Origin: Azospirillum sp.
GTDB taxonomy: Bacteria > Pseudomonadota > Alphaproteobacteria > Azospirillales > Azospirillaceae
Assembly (NCBI GenBank): GCA_016124535.1
Contig: WGNK01000061.1
Span: forward strand, 17,785 to 81,784
DNA length: 64,000 nucleotides
Direction: 5' to 3'
How positions within the stretch are numbered: position 1 is the first letter of the stretch; every line of letters begins with the position of its first letter. This document shows, piece after piece, positions 37,201 to 46,215 of this stretch. The notes beneath the pieces are model-generated. The model saw nothing but the letters and a program-made list of their open reading frames with translations, was not told where the DNA came from and did no database searches. Both the position numbers and the translations under genes were made by a program.

Positions 37201-39014
37201 TGGTTGCCGACGTTGCCGCGCCGCGCTTCCTGGCGCCGGATGATCAGGCCGACGTCACCCTGGTGCTGTCGAATCTTGGCACGGCGGGTGCCTTCGAAGG
37301 CCGGCTCAGTGTCGCGGGGTCCCTCACTCTGGCCGACGACGGCGCCTTCCAGATCCGGCGGATCGAGCCGGGCGGTCGGGCGACCGTGGTACGCCGGCTG
37401 ATTGGCGGCCCCCTCGGGGCCGGCACCCTGCATCTGGTCCTGTCCGGACCCGACGGCTTCACCCTGGACCGGGAGTGGGCGATCCCCGTGCGCCCGGTCG
37501 TGGCGCCGGTGATCCGCCGGAGCGACGCCACCCTGGCCGCCGGACAGAAACTCGCCTTGGCCGACGAGTTCGGCGCCGGGCTTCGGCCGGACTCGGTCCA
37601 GGCGGCGCTCGGCCTCGGCCCGCTCCCCGAGTTCGGCCTGCCGGGTCTCCTCGCCGCGCTCGACCGCTACCCCTACGCCTGCGGCGAACAATTGGCCAGC
37701 CGGGCGCTGTCGCTGGTCGGCCGTGACGACGGACTTCCCAACCTCGGCCAGGCGACCACCGAACCACCGCGGGCGCGGCTCAATCGATTGATAGCCTGGC
37801 TGTTTGCGCTGCAGCGGGCCGATGGCGCATTCGCCCAATGGTCGCCCCAGGGCGAGGCCGAACTCTGGCTGACCGCCTACGTCCTCGATGTTTTCGGGCG
37901 CGCCCGTGCCACCGGGGCGCTGGTCCCGGAGGGATCGTACCGCCTGGGCCTCGATTGGCTGCGCCGCCTGATCGACAATGCCTGGTTCGAGGACAAGGAA
38001 TTGCCGGGGCGCGCCTATGCCATCTTTGTCCTGGCGCGCGCGAAGGCGATCGATGCCGCCGCGGTCGGCTATTTTCAACAGACCTATGGCGCCCGCCTGC
38101 AAACCGATCTCGCCCGTGCCCACCTCGGTGCAGCACTTGCCCTGGTCGGCGATCCGCGCCACGCCGCCGAGGCGTTCGACAAAATCGGTGGACCACGTCA
38201 GCCGGTCGCGGGCCTGCGGGATTTCGGCTCCGAGCTGCGCGACGCCGCCGGCGCTCTGGCTCTCGCGGCAGAATCCGGGGTGCCGGCCCGGGAAAAACTG
38301 GTCGATCTGGCGGATAAGCTGAACCGAAAATCGGCCGCAAGCCCGGCCGCCAGCACCCAGGAACAGGCCTGGCTGGCGCTGGCCGCCCGCGTTCTGGGCG
38401 AGCGCGCCGGCCCGTTCAAGCTCACCATCGACGGCACCACCACCGACCAGACCAAAACCTATTACCGCCGCCTTGAGTCGGCCGGTGACACCCCCGCCAT
38501 CGTCAACCCCAATCCGACAGCGCTCTACCAGACGCTGACGGTATCAGGCGTCCCTGCCGCGGCCGAAGCGGTCGCCAACGGCTTCACGATTGCACGCAGC
38601 GTCTTCGACATGTCGGGGAAACCGGCTACGCTCGACCATATCCGCCACAATGATCTTCTGGTCGTGATTCTCGACGGCGCCAGCCAGGATGGCCGCGACC
38701 ACCAGGCCATGGTGGTAGACCGGCTGCCCGCGGGTTTCGAAGTCGAAAATGTCCGGTTGGCCAACAGTGCCCAGCTCGGCGATCTGTCCTGGCTCGGCGA
38801 AATCAGCGCGGTCCGCCACGTCGAGGCGCGGGATGACCGCTTCGTCGCGGCGCTCGATCTCGACCGCGATCACCAAGGCTTCCGCCTGGTCTACCTGGTC
38901 CGCGCGGTTATCCCCGGCCAGTTCACGGTGCCCGGCCCGACGGTCACCGACATGTACCACGCCGAACTGGCGGCCCACGGCCTCCCGACGCAGCTTACGA
39001 TCAATCCCGAATAG
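34257..39014 (+). CDS. bacterial alpha-2-macroglobulin with thioester motif
   Basis: The 1585-residue periplasmic protein has a signal peptide (LLASAVLATALALPVAA), with no lipobox cysteine. MG-type beta domains follow; DRGIYRPGEMVYLSALLR is the conserved MG segment, and VEDFVPPRLEF is also typical. A bait-region-like variable stretch leads to the alpha/alpha thioester domain with YPYACGEQLASRA. The cysteine is about residue 1142, with the glutamine three residues later, so the thioester should form. The family traps proteases that breach the envelope. Many relatives are lipoproteins paired with penicillin-binding protein PbpC; here there is no lipid anchor and no pbpC neighbour. Confidence 0.92.
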   Translation: MLRLLASAVLATALALPVAATESPPPAPADTPSRAFDATAVEVVAERDLPQACFTFSERLDKAPQVNYRSFVTLDPPRDVTVFARDKALCVEGLGHGSKVAITLLDGLPGAGGVRLTAARRFDVEVPNRATSLSFRGAGYILSQVGPEGLPLRTINVDSARLQVIRIGDRKLVEKIYFGKLSQTLSTWDIGELVEKNGQPVWKGEMAISGARNTPAVTPFPIDQFLGRLEPGVYLAVAEAGGTKTTGWDAKAAQWFVVSDLALTTFVSEGGLLVFARQLDTARPAKDVQLRLLARNNAELGAATTDADGIARFDSGAIRGTEGSTPQAVFAYGATGDFSILDLASSGVPVAAAHGAGSDANEPLDAFLYTDRGIYRPGEMVYLSALLRTTGAAAAAGRKLSIKVLRPDGFEADRLEATDAGDGGYAVTVALPPAAFPGTWTVTAQLDPQGPVIGKADFLVEDFVPPRLEFSIAADSPSLNGTGGTALSIAARYLYGAAAARLPGELSMTLRAAETPFPEFGGYRFGLAQDKFTPIKAELPGFTTNVTGKARVDLAFDKRPETSHPLEAVVRATIFDVGGRPVRRELVLPVQHQPFAIGVRPGFEDGAVPEGATVAFDVVAVDGAGHRIERPELSYELYEEENEFVWFEADGRWDYKTVVHDHRVTGGKLNVPAIGPAKVEEQVKAGRYRFEVFDSQTGVASSVRFAAGWWVRPITADRPDKVDVTVMLPGYTGGDTAWVYVRPPYRSQMLIVLADRMVRKVQTREVGPEGAFLDFPVDPSWTAGVHVVATAFEPSDPRHGRQPRRALGLGWLAIDSAPRLLQVALTPPQQSRSSQTLMVPLTVTGAEPGAPVHATVTAVDDAVLRLTDSLPADPVGYYLGRRPLGIDVRDVFGRLIEPAAAERAPVSSGGPRGPLRQDRSQAQSRAPVVALFSGVLTLDAEGKALVPLALPVFAGRLRLTAVAWTANRLGRGDAGLVVSDPVVADVAAPRFLAPDDQADVTLVLSNLGTAGAFEGRLSVAGSLTLADDGAFQIRRIEPGGRATVVRRLIGGPLGAGTLHLVLSGPDGFTLDREWAIPVRPVVAPVIRRSDATLAAGQKLALADEFGAGLRPDSVQAALGLGPLPEFGLPGLLAALDRYPYACGEQLASRALSLVGRDDGLPNLGQATTEPPRARLNRLIAWLFALQRADGAFAQWSPQGEAELWLTAYVLDVFGRARATGALVPEGSYRLGLDWLRRLIDNAWFEDKELPGRAYAIFVLARAKAIDAAAVGYFQQTYGARLQTDLARAHLGAALALVGDPRHAAEAFDKIGGPRQPVAGLRDFGSELRDAAGALALAAESGVPAREKLVDLADKLNRKSAASPAASTQEQAWLALAARVLGERAGPFKLTIDGTTTDQTKTYYRRLESAGDTPAIVNPNPTALYQTLTVSGVPAAAEAVANGFTIARSVFDMSGKPATLDHIRHNDLLVVILDGASQDGRDHQAMVVDRLPAGFEVENVRLANSAQLGDLSWLGEISAVRHVEARDDRFVAALDLDRDHQGFRLVYLVRAVIPGQFTVPGPTVTDMYHAELAAHGLPTQLTINPE

Positions 39015-39125
39015 TGCCGCCCCGAATAGTGCCGCCGGCCCGAAACCAGCCCCACTGGAGGGAAGGCCAGGATTGCGCAAGAGATGGTTCCTGCCTATCT
39101 TTGACCCGTGCCCGAAGGCCACCAA

Positions 39126-39201
39126 GCCGCAGTAGCTCAGCCGGTAGAGCAGCTGATTTGTAATCAGAAGGTCGGGGGTTCGATTCCCTCCTGCGGCACC
39201 A
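39126..39201 (+). tRNA. tRNA-Thr (anticodon TGT)
   Basis: A full 76-base cloverleaf with acceptor gccgcag/ctgcggc and an encoded CCA end. The anticodon loop is ttTGTaa and the T-arm ggggg-ttcgatt-ccctc. Position 27-43 of the anticodon stem (g/a) is unpaired, a minor oddity. It decodes ACA-type threonine codons. Confidence 0.95.
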
Positions 39202-39282
39202 AATAAATCGAGCATTCAAATTCACCCCCTCAAAAAACTGGTGTCCAAATTGGTGGCCATGAACGCCATGCTAGGCGGACAC

Positions 39283-39332
39283 AAAAAAAGGCCCGCGGCC
39301 GTCGACGCGGGGAAGTGTCGACAGCCGCGGGC
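39283..39332 (-). terminator. Rho-independent terminator, minus strand
   Basis: Arms gcccgcggc (39291-39299) and gtcgac (39301-39306) pair with gtcgac (39317-39322) and gccgcgggc (39324-39332), with one c/a mismatch and a ten-base loop. On the minus strand it is followed by a run of seven Ts (39289-39283). It would end minus-strand transcripts coming from the remnant region or from ntrX. Confidence 0.85.
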
Positions 39333-39374
39333 AGGTCAGACCGAACTGCTGGGTGGGACGGGAAGGGAAAGCGC

Positions 39375-39480
39375 TTAGTTGGAAGCGGCCGTGCCGGACA
39401 CGGCCGAGCCGGCGGCCGCGGGAGTTGCGGTGACAGGCGTTTGAGCGGCCGGGACCGGGCAGGCGATGGCGAGGAAGCTG
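39375..39480 (-). pseudogene. possible 3' end of an unidentified minus-strand gene
   Basis: In one minus-strand frame the bases read ...TAERSFLAIACPVPA then QTPVTATPAAAGSAVSGTAASN and a TAA stop at 39375-39377. Codons are GC-rich at third positions, and a strong terminator follows 43 bases on, as after a real gene. Upstream, the sequence turns into ISL3 transposase in a different frame near 39480, so the gene would be cut there. I cannot identify the family, and this could be chance. Confidence 0.35.
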
Positions 39481-39777
39481 CGTTCCGCCGTGGGCTTGCC
39501 GGTCGTTGACGAAGGCTTCGACGGTGGCCGCATCCTTGCCCGGCGTGACGAACAGGACCCGCCGCAGGATCAGGTCAACGAACAGTGTCACGCAGTCATG
39601 GCCGCGCATGGCCTGGGTTTCGTCAAGTCCGAGCTTGGCGACGCCGGAGTAATCCGCCCGTGCTCGCCCAGCATCGACATAATGATGGATCACCCGCCAC
39701 CGCCGCGCGTCGTGCTCGCCGACGATCCGGGCCGCCGGCTGGACCGGCATCGCGATGGCGCGACGGCGCGCCTTCAC
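39480..39777 (-). mobile_element. ISL3-family transposase fragment
   Basis: About 97 residues match the middle of ISL3 transposases: ARIVGEHDARRWRVIHHYVD, DYSGVAKLGLDETQAMRGHD, VTLFVDLILRRVLFVTPGKD and AATVEAFVNDRQAHGG. The N-terminal zinc-binding/HTH region and the C-terminal half of the DDE domain are missing, so it is a dead remnant. It sits between ntrX and tRNA-Thr. No terminal inverted repeats were recognised. Confidence 0.82.
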
Positions 39778-39899
39778 CGAACTTCAGTATCGCGGCACCG
39801 GCAACGAAGTCCTGGCGCGGCTCCGGCTTCCGCCGCCTGCCCGCGGAACCGTGAGGCCCGGATCGCGGTGGGGCGCAGATCGACCTGGCCCAGGTGCGG

Positions 39900-41300
39900 T
39901 CAATCGCCCGGTCGGCGCGGGGCGTCGTTGCCGTGGACGCCCAGCGACTTCAGCTTGCGGTGGAGCGCAGAGCGCTCCATGCCAACGAACGACGCGGTGC
40001 GCGAGATGTTGCCGCCGAAACGGGTGACCTGGGCCAGCAGATATTCGCGCTCGAACACTTCGCGGGCCTCGCGCAGGGGCAGGCCCATGATCTCGCCGCC
40101 CTTGTCCCATTTCAGCACGGTCGGCGTGATCGCGCCGATCTCGGGCGGCAACAGATCGGCGCGGATCGCCTCGCGCGGGTCCGTCGTCACCATGATCAAC
40201 AGCCAGTCGATCGCGTTGCGCAGCTGGCGGACATTGCCCGGCCAGTCGTAGGCCTGCAGCGCGGCCATCGCGTCCTCGCCGAATTCGCGCGGCGCCAAGC
40301 CGGTCGCCTCGGCCGAGCGGGTCATGAAATGGCGGGCGAGCAGCGGGATATCTTCGCGCCGTTCGGCCAGCGACGGCACCCGGATCGGCACCACACTCAG
40401 GCGGTAATACAGATCCTGACGAAAGCGGCCGCCTTCGATCTCGGTGCCGAGGTCGCGGTTGGTCGAGGCGATCACCCGGACATCGACTTCGACCCGGTTG
40501 GCACCCCCCAGGCGCAGAAAGGTATTCTCCTGCAGCACCCGGACGATCTTGCCCTGAGTCTCCAGCGGCATGTCGGCGACTTCGTCCAGCAGCAGGGTGC
40601 CGCCATGGGCCTGTTCCAGCAGACCGATCTTGCGACTGCCGCCATCGCCGGGATGTTCGCTGCCGAACAGTTCGACCTCGAGCCGGTCCGGGCGCAAGGT
40701 GGCGCAATTCAAGGTGACGAACGGCCCGTCGGCGCGGCGCGAGCGGCGGTGGAGCAGGCGGGCGACCACCTCCTTGCCGGTGCCGGGCAGGCCGCTGATC
40801 ATCACCCGGCTGCCGGTCGGTGCTACCCGGTCGATCGCCTGGCGGGCCTGATTGATCAGGGTCGAGCGCCCGACCAGTTCGACTTCGCCGCCGGCGCGCA
40901 GGCGCAATTCGGCGTTTTCCCGGCGCAGCCGGGCCGCCTCGATCGCGCGCTCGACCATCAGCAGCAGGCGGTCGGACTTGAACGGCTTCTCGATGAAATC
41001 ATAGGCGCCATGCTTGATCGCCTGGACCGCCATCTCGATGGTGCCGTGGCCGCTGATCATCACCACCGGCATGTCGGGGTTGTCGCGCCGCAGTTCCGGC
41101 AGCAGCTCCAGGCCGTCGAGCCGGCTGCCCTGGAGCCAGATGTCGAGGATGACCAGGCTGGGCCGTCGTGCGCGGCACTGCGCCAGAGCCTGATCGGCAT
41201 TGGCCGCCTCGCGGGTCTTCATACCCTCGTCGCTGAGGATACCCGCGATCAGCATACGGATGTCGGCTTCGTCGTCGACGATCAGGATGTCATGCGCCAT
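39900..41300 (-). CDS. ntrX: nitrogen/redox response regulator NtrX
   Basis: The 466-residue regulator has a receiver domain (MAHDILIVDDEADIRMLI, phospho-acceptor Asp in LVILDIWLQGS, conserved Lys in FIEKPFKSDRLLL). A sigma54-type AAA+ domain follows (Walker A ISGLPGTGKEVVA, Walker B GGTLLLDEVADMP), then a Fis-type HTH (NISRTASFVGMERSALHRKL). The sigma54-contacting GAFTGA loop is absent; the region reads ELFGSEHPGDGGSRKIGLLEQ, as known for alphaproteobacterial NtrX proteins that act without sigma54. The start overlaps the ntrY stop. Confidence 0.93.
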   Translation of the reverse strand: MAHDILIVDDEADIRMLIAGILSDEGMKTREAANADQALAQCRARRPSLVILDIWLQGSRLDGLELLPELRRDNPDMPVVMISGHGTIEMAVQAIKHGAYDFIEKPFKSDRLLLMVERAIEAARLRRENAELRLRAGGEVELVGRSTLINQARQAIDRVAPTGSRVMISGLPGTGKEVVARLLHRRSRRADGPFVTLNCATLRPDRLEVELFGSEHPGDGGSRKIGLLEQAHGGTLLLDEVADMPLETQGKIVRVLQENTFLRLGGANRVEVDVRVIASTNRDLGTEIEGGRFRQDLYYRLSVVPIRVPSLAERREDIPLLARHFMTRSAEATGLAPREFGEDAMAALQAYDWPGNVRQLRNAIDWLLIMVTTDPREAIRADLLPPEIGAITPTVLKWDKGGEIMGLPLREAREVFEREYLLAQVTRFGGNISRTASFVGMERSALHRKLKSLGVHGNDAPRRPGD

Positions 41301-43584
41301 AGGCCATCTGCTTCCGCTGCGACCCGTCCGCCGGCGCGGTCGCCGGGCTCGGGCCTAAGTCCTGGGTACGGGGAATGAACAGGCTGACCAGGGCACCGCC
41401 GCCCGGATGGTCATCCAGGGTCAGGAGCCCGCCATGGTCTTCCATAATCTTGCGCACGATCGCCAGCCCCAGGCCGGTGCCCTTCGCCCGCGTCGTGACA
41501 TAGGGCTCGGTCAGACGGTGCCGCTCCTCGCCGGACGGCAGGCCCTTGCCGTTGTCCTCGACGGTGATCGTGACACCGTCCTCGTTGGGCGCCACCCGGA
41601 TCGCGATGCGGCCGGCCGGCAGGCTCGCCCCCTCCGGCGCCTCGCGACCGTCGATCGCATCGACCGCGTTCTGCAGCAGATTGGTCAGGGCCTGGGAAAT
41701 CTGGCGGCCGTCGCACGGCACGGTCAGGCGCTCCGAGGGCAACAGGCACTCGAACTGGATCGCGGCGTGGGCGGAGGCCTGAAGGAACACCGCCTGACGG
41801 CACAGGTCGTTGAGGTTCTGCGGCGACATCACCGGCGTCGGCATGCGCGCGAAGGCCGAGAATTCGTCGACCATGCGGCCGATATCGACCACCTGGCGGA
41901 CGATGGTGTCGGTGCAGATCTTGAAGGTGTCGGGATCGCTGGTGATCTCCTTCAGGTATTTGCGGCGCAGTCGTTCCGCCGAGAGCTGGATCGGGGTCAG
42001 CGGATTCTTGATTTCGTGGGCGATCCGGCGGGCGACATCGGCCCAAGCCGCCTTGCGCTGGGCCGACAGCAATTCGGTGACATCGTCGCAGGTGACGACG
42101 AAACCGCGCACCTCGACCCCGGTCATTTCGGCGACGATCCGCACCAGCAGGGTGCGCAAGGGGGTGCCCTTGCGTTTGACCTGGACTTGCGCCTCGACCA
42201 TGCGGCCGGGGCGGCGCAGGATCGATTCCATCAATTCACCGAGTTCGGGAACCACCTCGGTCAGCGATCGACCAACCATCGAGTCGAGGTCCGCGACCCC
42301 GAACAGATGGGCGGCCGGTTGGTTGGGCAAGTTGATCACGCCGGCATGATCGAGGCCGATCACGCCCGCCGACACCCCGGCCAGGACCGCCTCGGTGAAG
42401 CGCCGCCGCAGATCCAACTGATGGTTGGCCTCGATCAGGTCGGTGCGCTGGCCCTCGATCTGGCTGGTCATGCGGTTGAAGGCGCGACTCAAGGTGCCGA
42501 TCTCGTCCTCCGGTACCGCCTCGGCGACGCGGGTCGACAGATCGCCGGCGCGCACCCGTTCCGCCGCCCCGATCAAGGCGCTGATCGGGGTGACCAGATC
42601 GGTCGCGAAATTCAGGCCCGACCACACCGCCGCCAGCAGCAGCAGCAGGGCGACCACGATGAAGATCAGGGTAACCGTGATCTTCAGGCTCGATCGGCTG
42701 CCTTCCAGCTCGGCGTATTGCTTGACCGCCTCCTGCGCCGTCGCCATATGGGCCAGCACCCGCGACTCGACGAAGCGGCCGACATAGAGATAGGCATCGA
42801 CAAAACGGTCGAGGCGGACCAGGGCGCGGACCCGATCGTCGGATTCGTTGACCATCAGCGCGACCTCGCCGGAGCGCGCCTGCTCCAGGATCGACGCCGG
42901 CAACGGCTCCATCCCCAGGCTGAAACTGAAATCGGCGCGGGCCAGAATCTGGCCGGTGGTGCCATCGAACACCATCGCTTCCGACAGCGAACGCAAAGCC
43001 GCCTGCGTCGCGACGACGCGGTTGAAGCGGGCTTGGTCGAAGATCAGGCGCGGCGCTTCCTGATTGAGGTCGTTGGCCATCGCCAGCGCGTCGGCCCGGA
43101 TGTTCTGCTGGTGCTCGTGGAGATAGGCTTGGGCCACCGCCAGCGACTCGTTGACCGCGGTGCGTACGCGATCGCTGAACCAGGCCTCGATGCCGACATA
43201 GAAGAAGATCGCGGAAAACGCCGCGACGATGATCGCCGGTGCCACCGCGAGCAGGCTGAACACCGCAACCAGCCGGACGTGCAGCCGTGACCCCGCCAAG
43301 CCGCGCCGCCGTTCCGCCCAGATGCCGACGACGCGGCGGGCGATCAGGGCGCCCAGCAGCAGCAGCAAGATAAGGTCGAGTGTCAGCAACAAGGTGACGG
43401 TTGCCGGCCGGGTCGCGCCGAAGGATTCGGTCAGCGCCCCATAGGTGGCAAGACCCGCCGCGATCGATGCCACGATCAGCGCCAGCGCCAGACGGCTGGC
43501 GAATCGACCGCCGTTTGCCCTGGCGAGCACTTGCCGCCACAGGCCGGGTAACGGCGATTCGGCAACCGTGTTCACGGCAGCCAT
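41290..43584 (-). CDS. ntrY: sensor histidine kinase NtrY
   Basis: The 764-residue kinase has several N-terminal membrane helices with an extracytoplasmic sensor region (FFYVGIEAWFSDRVRTAV), a HAMP domain (ALIGAAERVRAGDLSTRV), a PAS region (AGVSAGVIGLDHAGVINL), the phospho-acceptor box RIAHEIKNPLTPIQLS, and the ATPase boxes NLLQNAVDAID, EDNGKGLP and GTGLGLAIV. It phosphorylates NtrX; the pair responds to nitrogen and redox/respiratory conditions in alphaproteobacteria. The 11-base overlap with ntrX implies coupled translation. No ntrBC or nifR3 genes are nearby. Confidence 0.93.
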   Translation of the reverse strand: MAAVNTVAESPLPGLWRQVLARANGGRFASRLALALIVASIAAGLATYGALTESFGATRPATVTLLLTLDLILLLLLGALIARRVVGIWAERRRGLAGSRLHVRLVAVFSLLAVAPAIIVAAFSAIFFYVGIEAWFSDRVRTAVNESLAVAQAYLHEHQQNIRADALAMANDLNQEAPRLIFDQARFNRVVATQAALRSLSEAMVFDGTTGQILARADFSFSLGMEPLPASILEQARSGEVALMVNESDDRVRALVRLDRFVDAYLYVGRFVESRVLAHMATAQEAVKQYAELEGSRSSLKITVTLIFIVVALLLLLAAVWSGLNFATDLVTPISALIGAAERVRAGDLSTRVAEAVPEDEIGTLSRAFNRMTSQIEGQRTDLIEANHQLDLRRRFTEAVLAGVSAGVIGLDHAGVINLPNQPAAHLFGVADLDSMVGRSLTEVVPELGELMESILRRPGRMVEAQVQVKRKGTPLRTLLVRIVAEMTGVEVRGFVVTCDDVTELLSAQRKAAWADVARRIAHEIKNPLTPIQLSAERLRRKYLKEITSDPDTFKICTDTIVRQVVDIGRMVDEFSAFARMPTPVMSPQNLNDLCRQAVFLQASAHAAIQFECLLPSERLTVPCDGRQISQALTNLLQNAVDAIDGREAPEGASLPAGRIAIRVAPNEDGVTITVEDNGKGLPSGEERHRLTEPYVTTRAKGTGLGLAIVRKIMEDHGGLLTLDDHPGGGALVSLFIPRTQDLGPSPATAPADGSQRKQMAYGA

Positions 43585-43823
43585 CCTGGCTTCCGGGCGC
43601 CCGGTGTTGCCCCGGCGGCCACGCCTTGATGCTTGCCTGCAACGGTGCCGTGCTTGCTCATAACACTCTGATTTTTTATGGCTATCGCAATGTTATCCCC
43701 GCGCGGCGAGGCGATCTCTCCGTGCCTGTTGCCAGGAAGATACAGCCGACTGTGGCGTTGCGGAAGCCAAAAATACGGCACTGCGGTGGGTTGCGTCAGC
43801 TTCGCGCGGGCCGGGGGGGGTGG

Positions 43824-45947
43824 TCACTTCTGGTCGAGCACCACCAGGCCGTTCCAGTCGACCGGCGGCGGTGCCGCACGCCAGCGCCGGACGCGCTCGA
43901 TCTGCAGCGCCGAGGGCGGATCATCGCCGCCGCGCAGCGCTATGACCTCGGCGAACAGCGCCTCGGCACCGTCCCAGTCACGCGCGGCCAGGGCATCGCC
44001 GGCCTGATCGAAGCGGGCGACCCACCGCCGGGCGTCGTCATCGGCGTCTTCGGCCAGCGCCACCAGTTCGAACACCGCCACGCCCTGGGCCTTGCCGTAG
44101 ACCGCAACGCGGTCGAGGCGGCGTGCAACCACGGCGTCGCCGAGTTCGGCGCGGGTCTCCTCGCCGATCAGGATCGCGGTGCCATAGAGCTTGTTGAGCG
44201 ACTCCAGGCGACTCGCGACATTCACCGGGTCTCCGATCGCGGTGTAGTTGAGCCGCTCGCGGCTGCCGACATTGCCGACCAGGACCCGCCCGGTATTGAT
44301 GCCGATCCGGGCGCGGAGCGGCGGGCCGCCGAGGTGATCGCGCTCGCGGCGGATTTCGGCCAGCCGCCGCTGACAAGCCAGGGCGGCGCGGCAGCCGAGC
44401 AGGGCATGCTGACCTGTGGCGACCGGGGCACCCCAGAACGCCATGATGGCGTCACCGATATATTTATCGATGGTGCCTTCGCCACAGCGGATCACGGTCG
44501 ACATCTCGCTCAGATAAAGGCCGAGGAACGGGATCAGGTCCTCGCCCAGCGCCTCGGAAATACTGGTGAAATTGGCCAGGTCCATGAACAGGATGGTCAA
44601 CCGGCGCTGGTCGCCGCCCAGCCGTGCCTCGATGCCCTGGGCGAACAGCTGGCGTACCACCTCGGTCGGCACGTATTTGCCGAAGGAGGTCAGGCTGGCG
44701 CTCATCTGGCTGATCGTCTGGCTGAGCGTGCCGATCTCCGCCAGCCACGACGGGGTTGGCCGGATTTCCCGGAAGTCGAAGGCGCCGAGCTGGCGGGCGT
44801 CGGCGGTGACCCGAAGCAGCGGCTGCGCCAGCATGCGATGGGCCAGCCACACCGCGACCACCACGGTGAGGGCGAGAAAGCCGGCGACCGCATAGGTCAG
44901 GAAGCGGGTATTGGCCTCGATTCGGCCGAGAATGTCGTGCTGAGGCACGACCAGGGCGACGATCAGGCCCATCTCGGCGAGCGGCGCCAGGGTCACGAAA
45001 AAAGTCTCGCCCCGTTCAGGGTCGGCGTAGGACAGCTGGCGTGGCGCGGCGAGGTCGCGCAGGGCAACGCCATTTGCCCCGAGCGCTCTCACCGCGACCC
45101 GGACCAGCGGTGCTTCGGCGTCGGCCAGCCGGCCGATCCGTCGCCGGCCGTTCGGACCCGCCAGCGCAGCACCGGTGCCCCGCTTGGCCGCGACCAGCTC
45201 CTCATAGATATTGGTCAGGAAGACGGTGCCGTGGGGGCTGACCTCGATCCCGTCGAGGAAGGCCGAGATGCGCTCCAGTTCCAGCGACACCGCCAGGACT
45301 CCGGTCTGCCCGTCGGTCACCGTTACCGTGCCGGCGGCGGTGACGCCGAGGCGGCCGGAGCCGGCCATCGGGTAGATGTTGCTCCAGGTCGGCGTGGCGT
45401 CGGCCAACTGGTACCAGTATTGCCGGGTCGGAAACTGGTCGTCTTCGACCACCCGGCTTGCCGTGACCCTCAGCTCGCCCCCTTGATCGATCGCGAAGCG
45501 ATCGGTGCGGCGGCGGACCTGGGCCGCCTCGGTCGCCGCGGTGACCGTCTCGATCTCGAGCGCTTGATCGTCCATCCGGCGAGTGGCAAAGGCGCGGTCG
45601 TCGGGCCAGATGAATTCGATCCCCGACAACGCGGTCTGGCCGTTCAGAAACGACAGGAAGAAAGTTCGTCGCCGCGCCTCGTCGGCCAGATCCACGACAC
45701 CGGCGGCGAGGTTGGCCGCGATGGCCCGCTGGGTGACCACCGCGCCGCGCAACAGGTCGCCGACGCGTTCGCCGAGCCCGGCAATGATCTCGCCGTTCAA
45801 CCGGCTGGTCAGTTCGGCGACATTGTCATGGGCGGTGATCGACCACGGGATATGGATCAAGGCGGCGGTGAGCAGAGCCGACGCGACCACGCCGATGGCG
45901 AGTCCGGTGCGGATCGAGACCTGCAGGCGGTCGGACATCGCCATCAT
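43824..45947 (-). CDS. membrane adenylate/guanylate cyclase with Cache-type sensor
   Basis: The 707-residue protein has an N-terminal membrane helix and a large extracytoplasmic Cache-like sensor (QYWYQLADATPTWSNIYPMA, TVTDGQTGVLAVSLELERI). A second helix (AVAGFLALTVVVAVWLAHRM) leads to a HAMP-like linker and a class III cyclase domain: LTILFMDLANFTSISE, IDKYIGDAIMAFWGAP and LNYTAIGDPVNVASRLESL. Both metal-binding aspartates and the conserved asparagine/arginine region are present, so it should be active. It would convert an external signal into cAMP or cGMP. It lies upstream of ntrY with a 239-base gap. Confidence 0.88.
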   Translation of the reverse strand: MMAMSDRLQVSIRTGLAIGVVASALLTAALIHIPWSITAHDNVAELTSRLNGEIIAGLGERVGDLLRGAVVTQRAIAANLAAGVVDLADEARRRTFFLSFLNGQTALSGIEFIWPDDRAFATRRMDDQALEIETVTAATEAAQVRRRTDRFAIDQGGELRVTASRVVEDDQFPTRQYWYQLADATPTWSNIYPMAGSGRLGVTAAGTVTVTDGQTGVLAVSLELERISAFLDGIEVSPHGTVFLTNIYEELVAAKRGTGAALAGPNGRRRIGRLADAEAPLVRVAVRALGANGVALRDLAAPRQLSYADPERGETFFVTLAPLAEMGLIVALVVPQHDILGRIEANTRFLTYAVAGFLALTVVVAVWLAHRMLAQPLLRVTADARQLGAFDFREIRPTPSWLAEIGTLSQTISQMSASLTSFGKYVPTEVVRQLFAQGIEARLGGDQRRLTILFMDLANFTSISEALGEDLIPFLGLYLSEMSTVIRCGEGTIDKYIGDAIMAFWGAPVATGQHALLGCRAALACQRRLAEIRRERDHLGGPPLRARIGINTGRVLVGNVGSRERLNYTAIGDPVNVASRLESLNKLYGTAILIGEETRAELGDAVVARRLDRVAVYGKAQGVAVFELVALAEDADDDARRWVARFDQAGDALAARDWDGAEALFAEVIALRGGDDPPSALQIERVRRWRAAPPPVDWNGLVVLDQK

Positions 45948-46215
45948 CGCCGCCTGCTGTTATTGACCAGGCGGCGAATATAAGGCGTTTCCGGCCCGGC
46001 GGCGAGAGGCGAGGGCGCCTTGGCCCATCCCCCCGGGGGACCGGCTGCCGTTGGCGCGGTTGCCGTTGGCGTACATGCCGGCCGGGCTCGCGAAATTTGC
46101 CGGCAACGCCTTTTCGGTGGCACCGCGCGAGCGGTCGGTCTAGGACTGGATCGGCGGCGGCTCCGGGGCAGGCCCGCGACCGCGCCATTCCCGACCGCAA
46201 ACCTCGGAACCCGGC

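Larger units (their letters stand above)
39202..39482. other. gene-poor stretch after tRNA-Thr
   Basis: No intact gene lies between the tRNA and the ISL3 remnant. The first 80 bases are AT-richer than the surroundings. The only clear elements are a minus-strand terminator and a possible gene end, both listed separately. The position behind a tRNA next to transposase debris suggests an old insertion site. Confidence 0.45.

Noticed and set aside
39130..39200. Short frames across tRNA-Thr, such as RRRESNPRPSDYKSAALPAELLR read on the minus strand
   Set aside because: This is the familiar translation of antisense tRNA sequence and not a protein.
43401..45983. 860-codon plus-strand frame over the cyclase and ntrY start
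   Set aside because: Antisense to a class III cyclase with all motifs intact; no own motifs.
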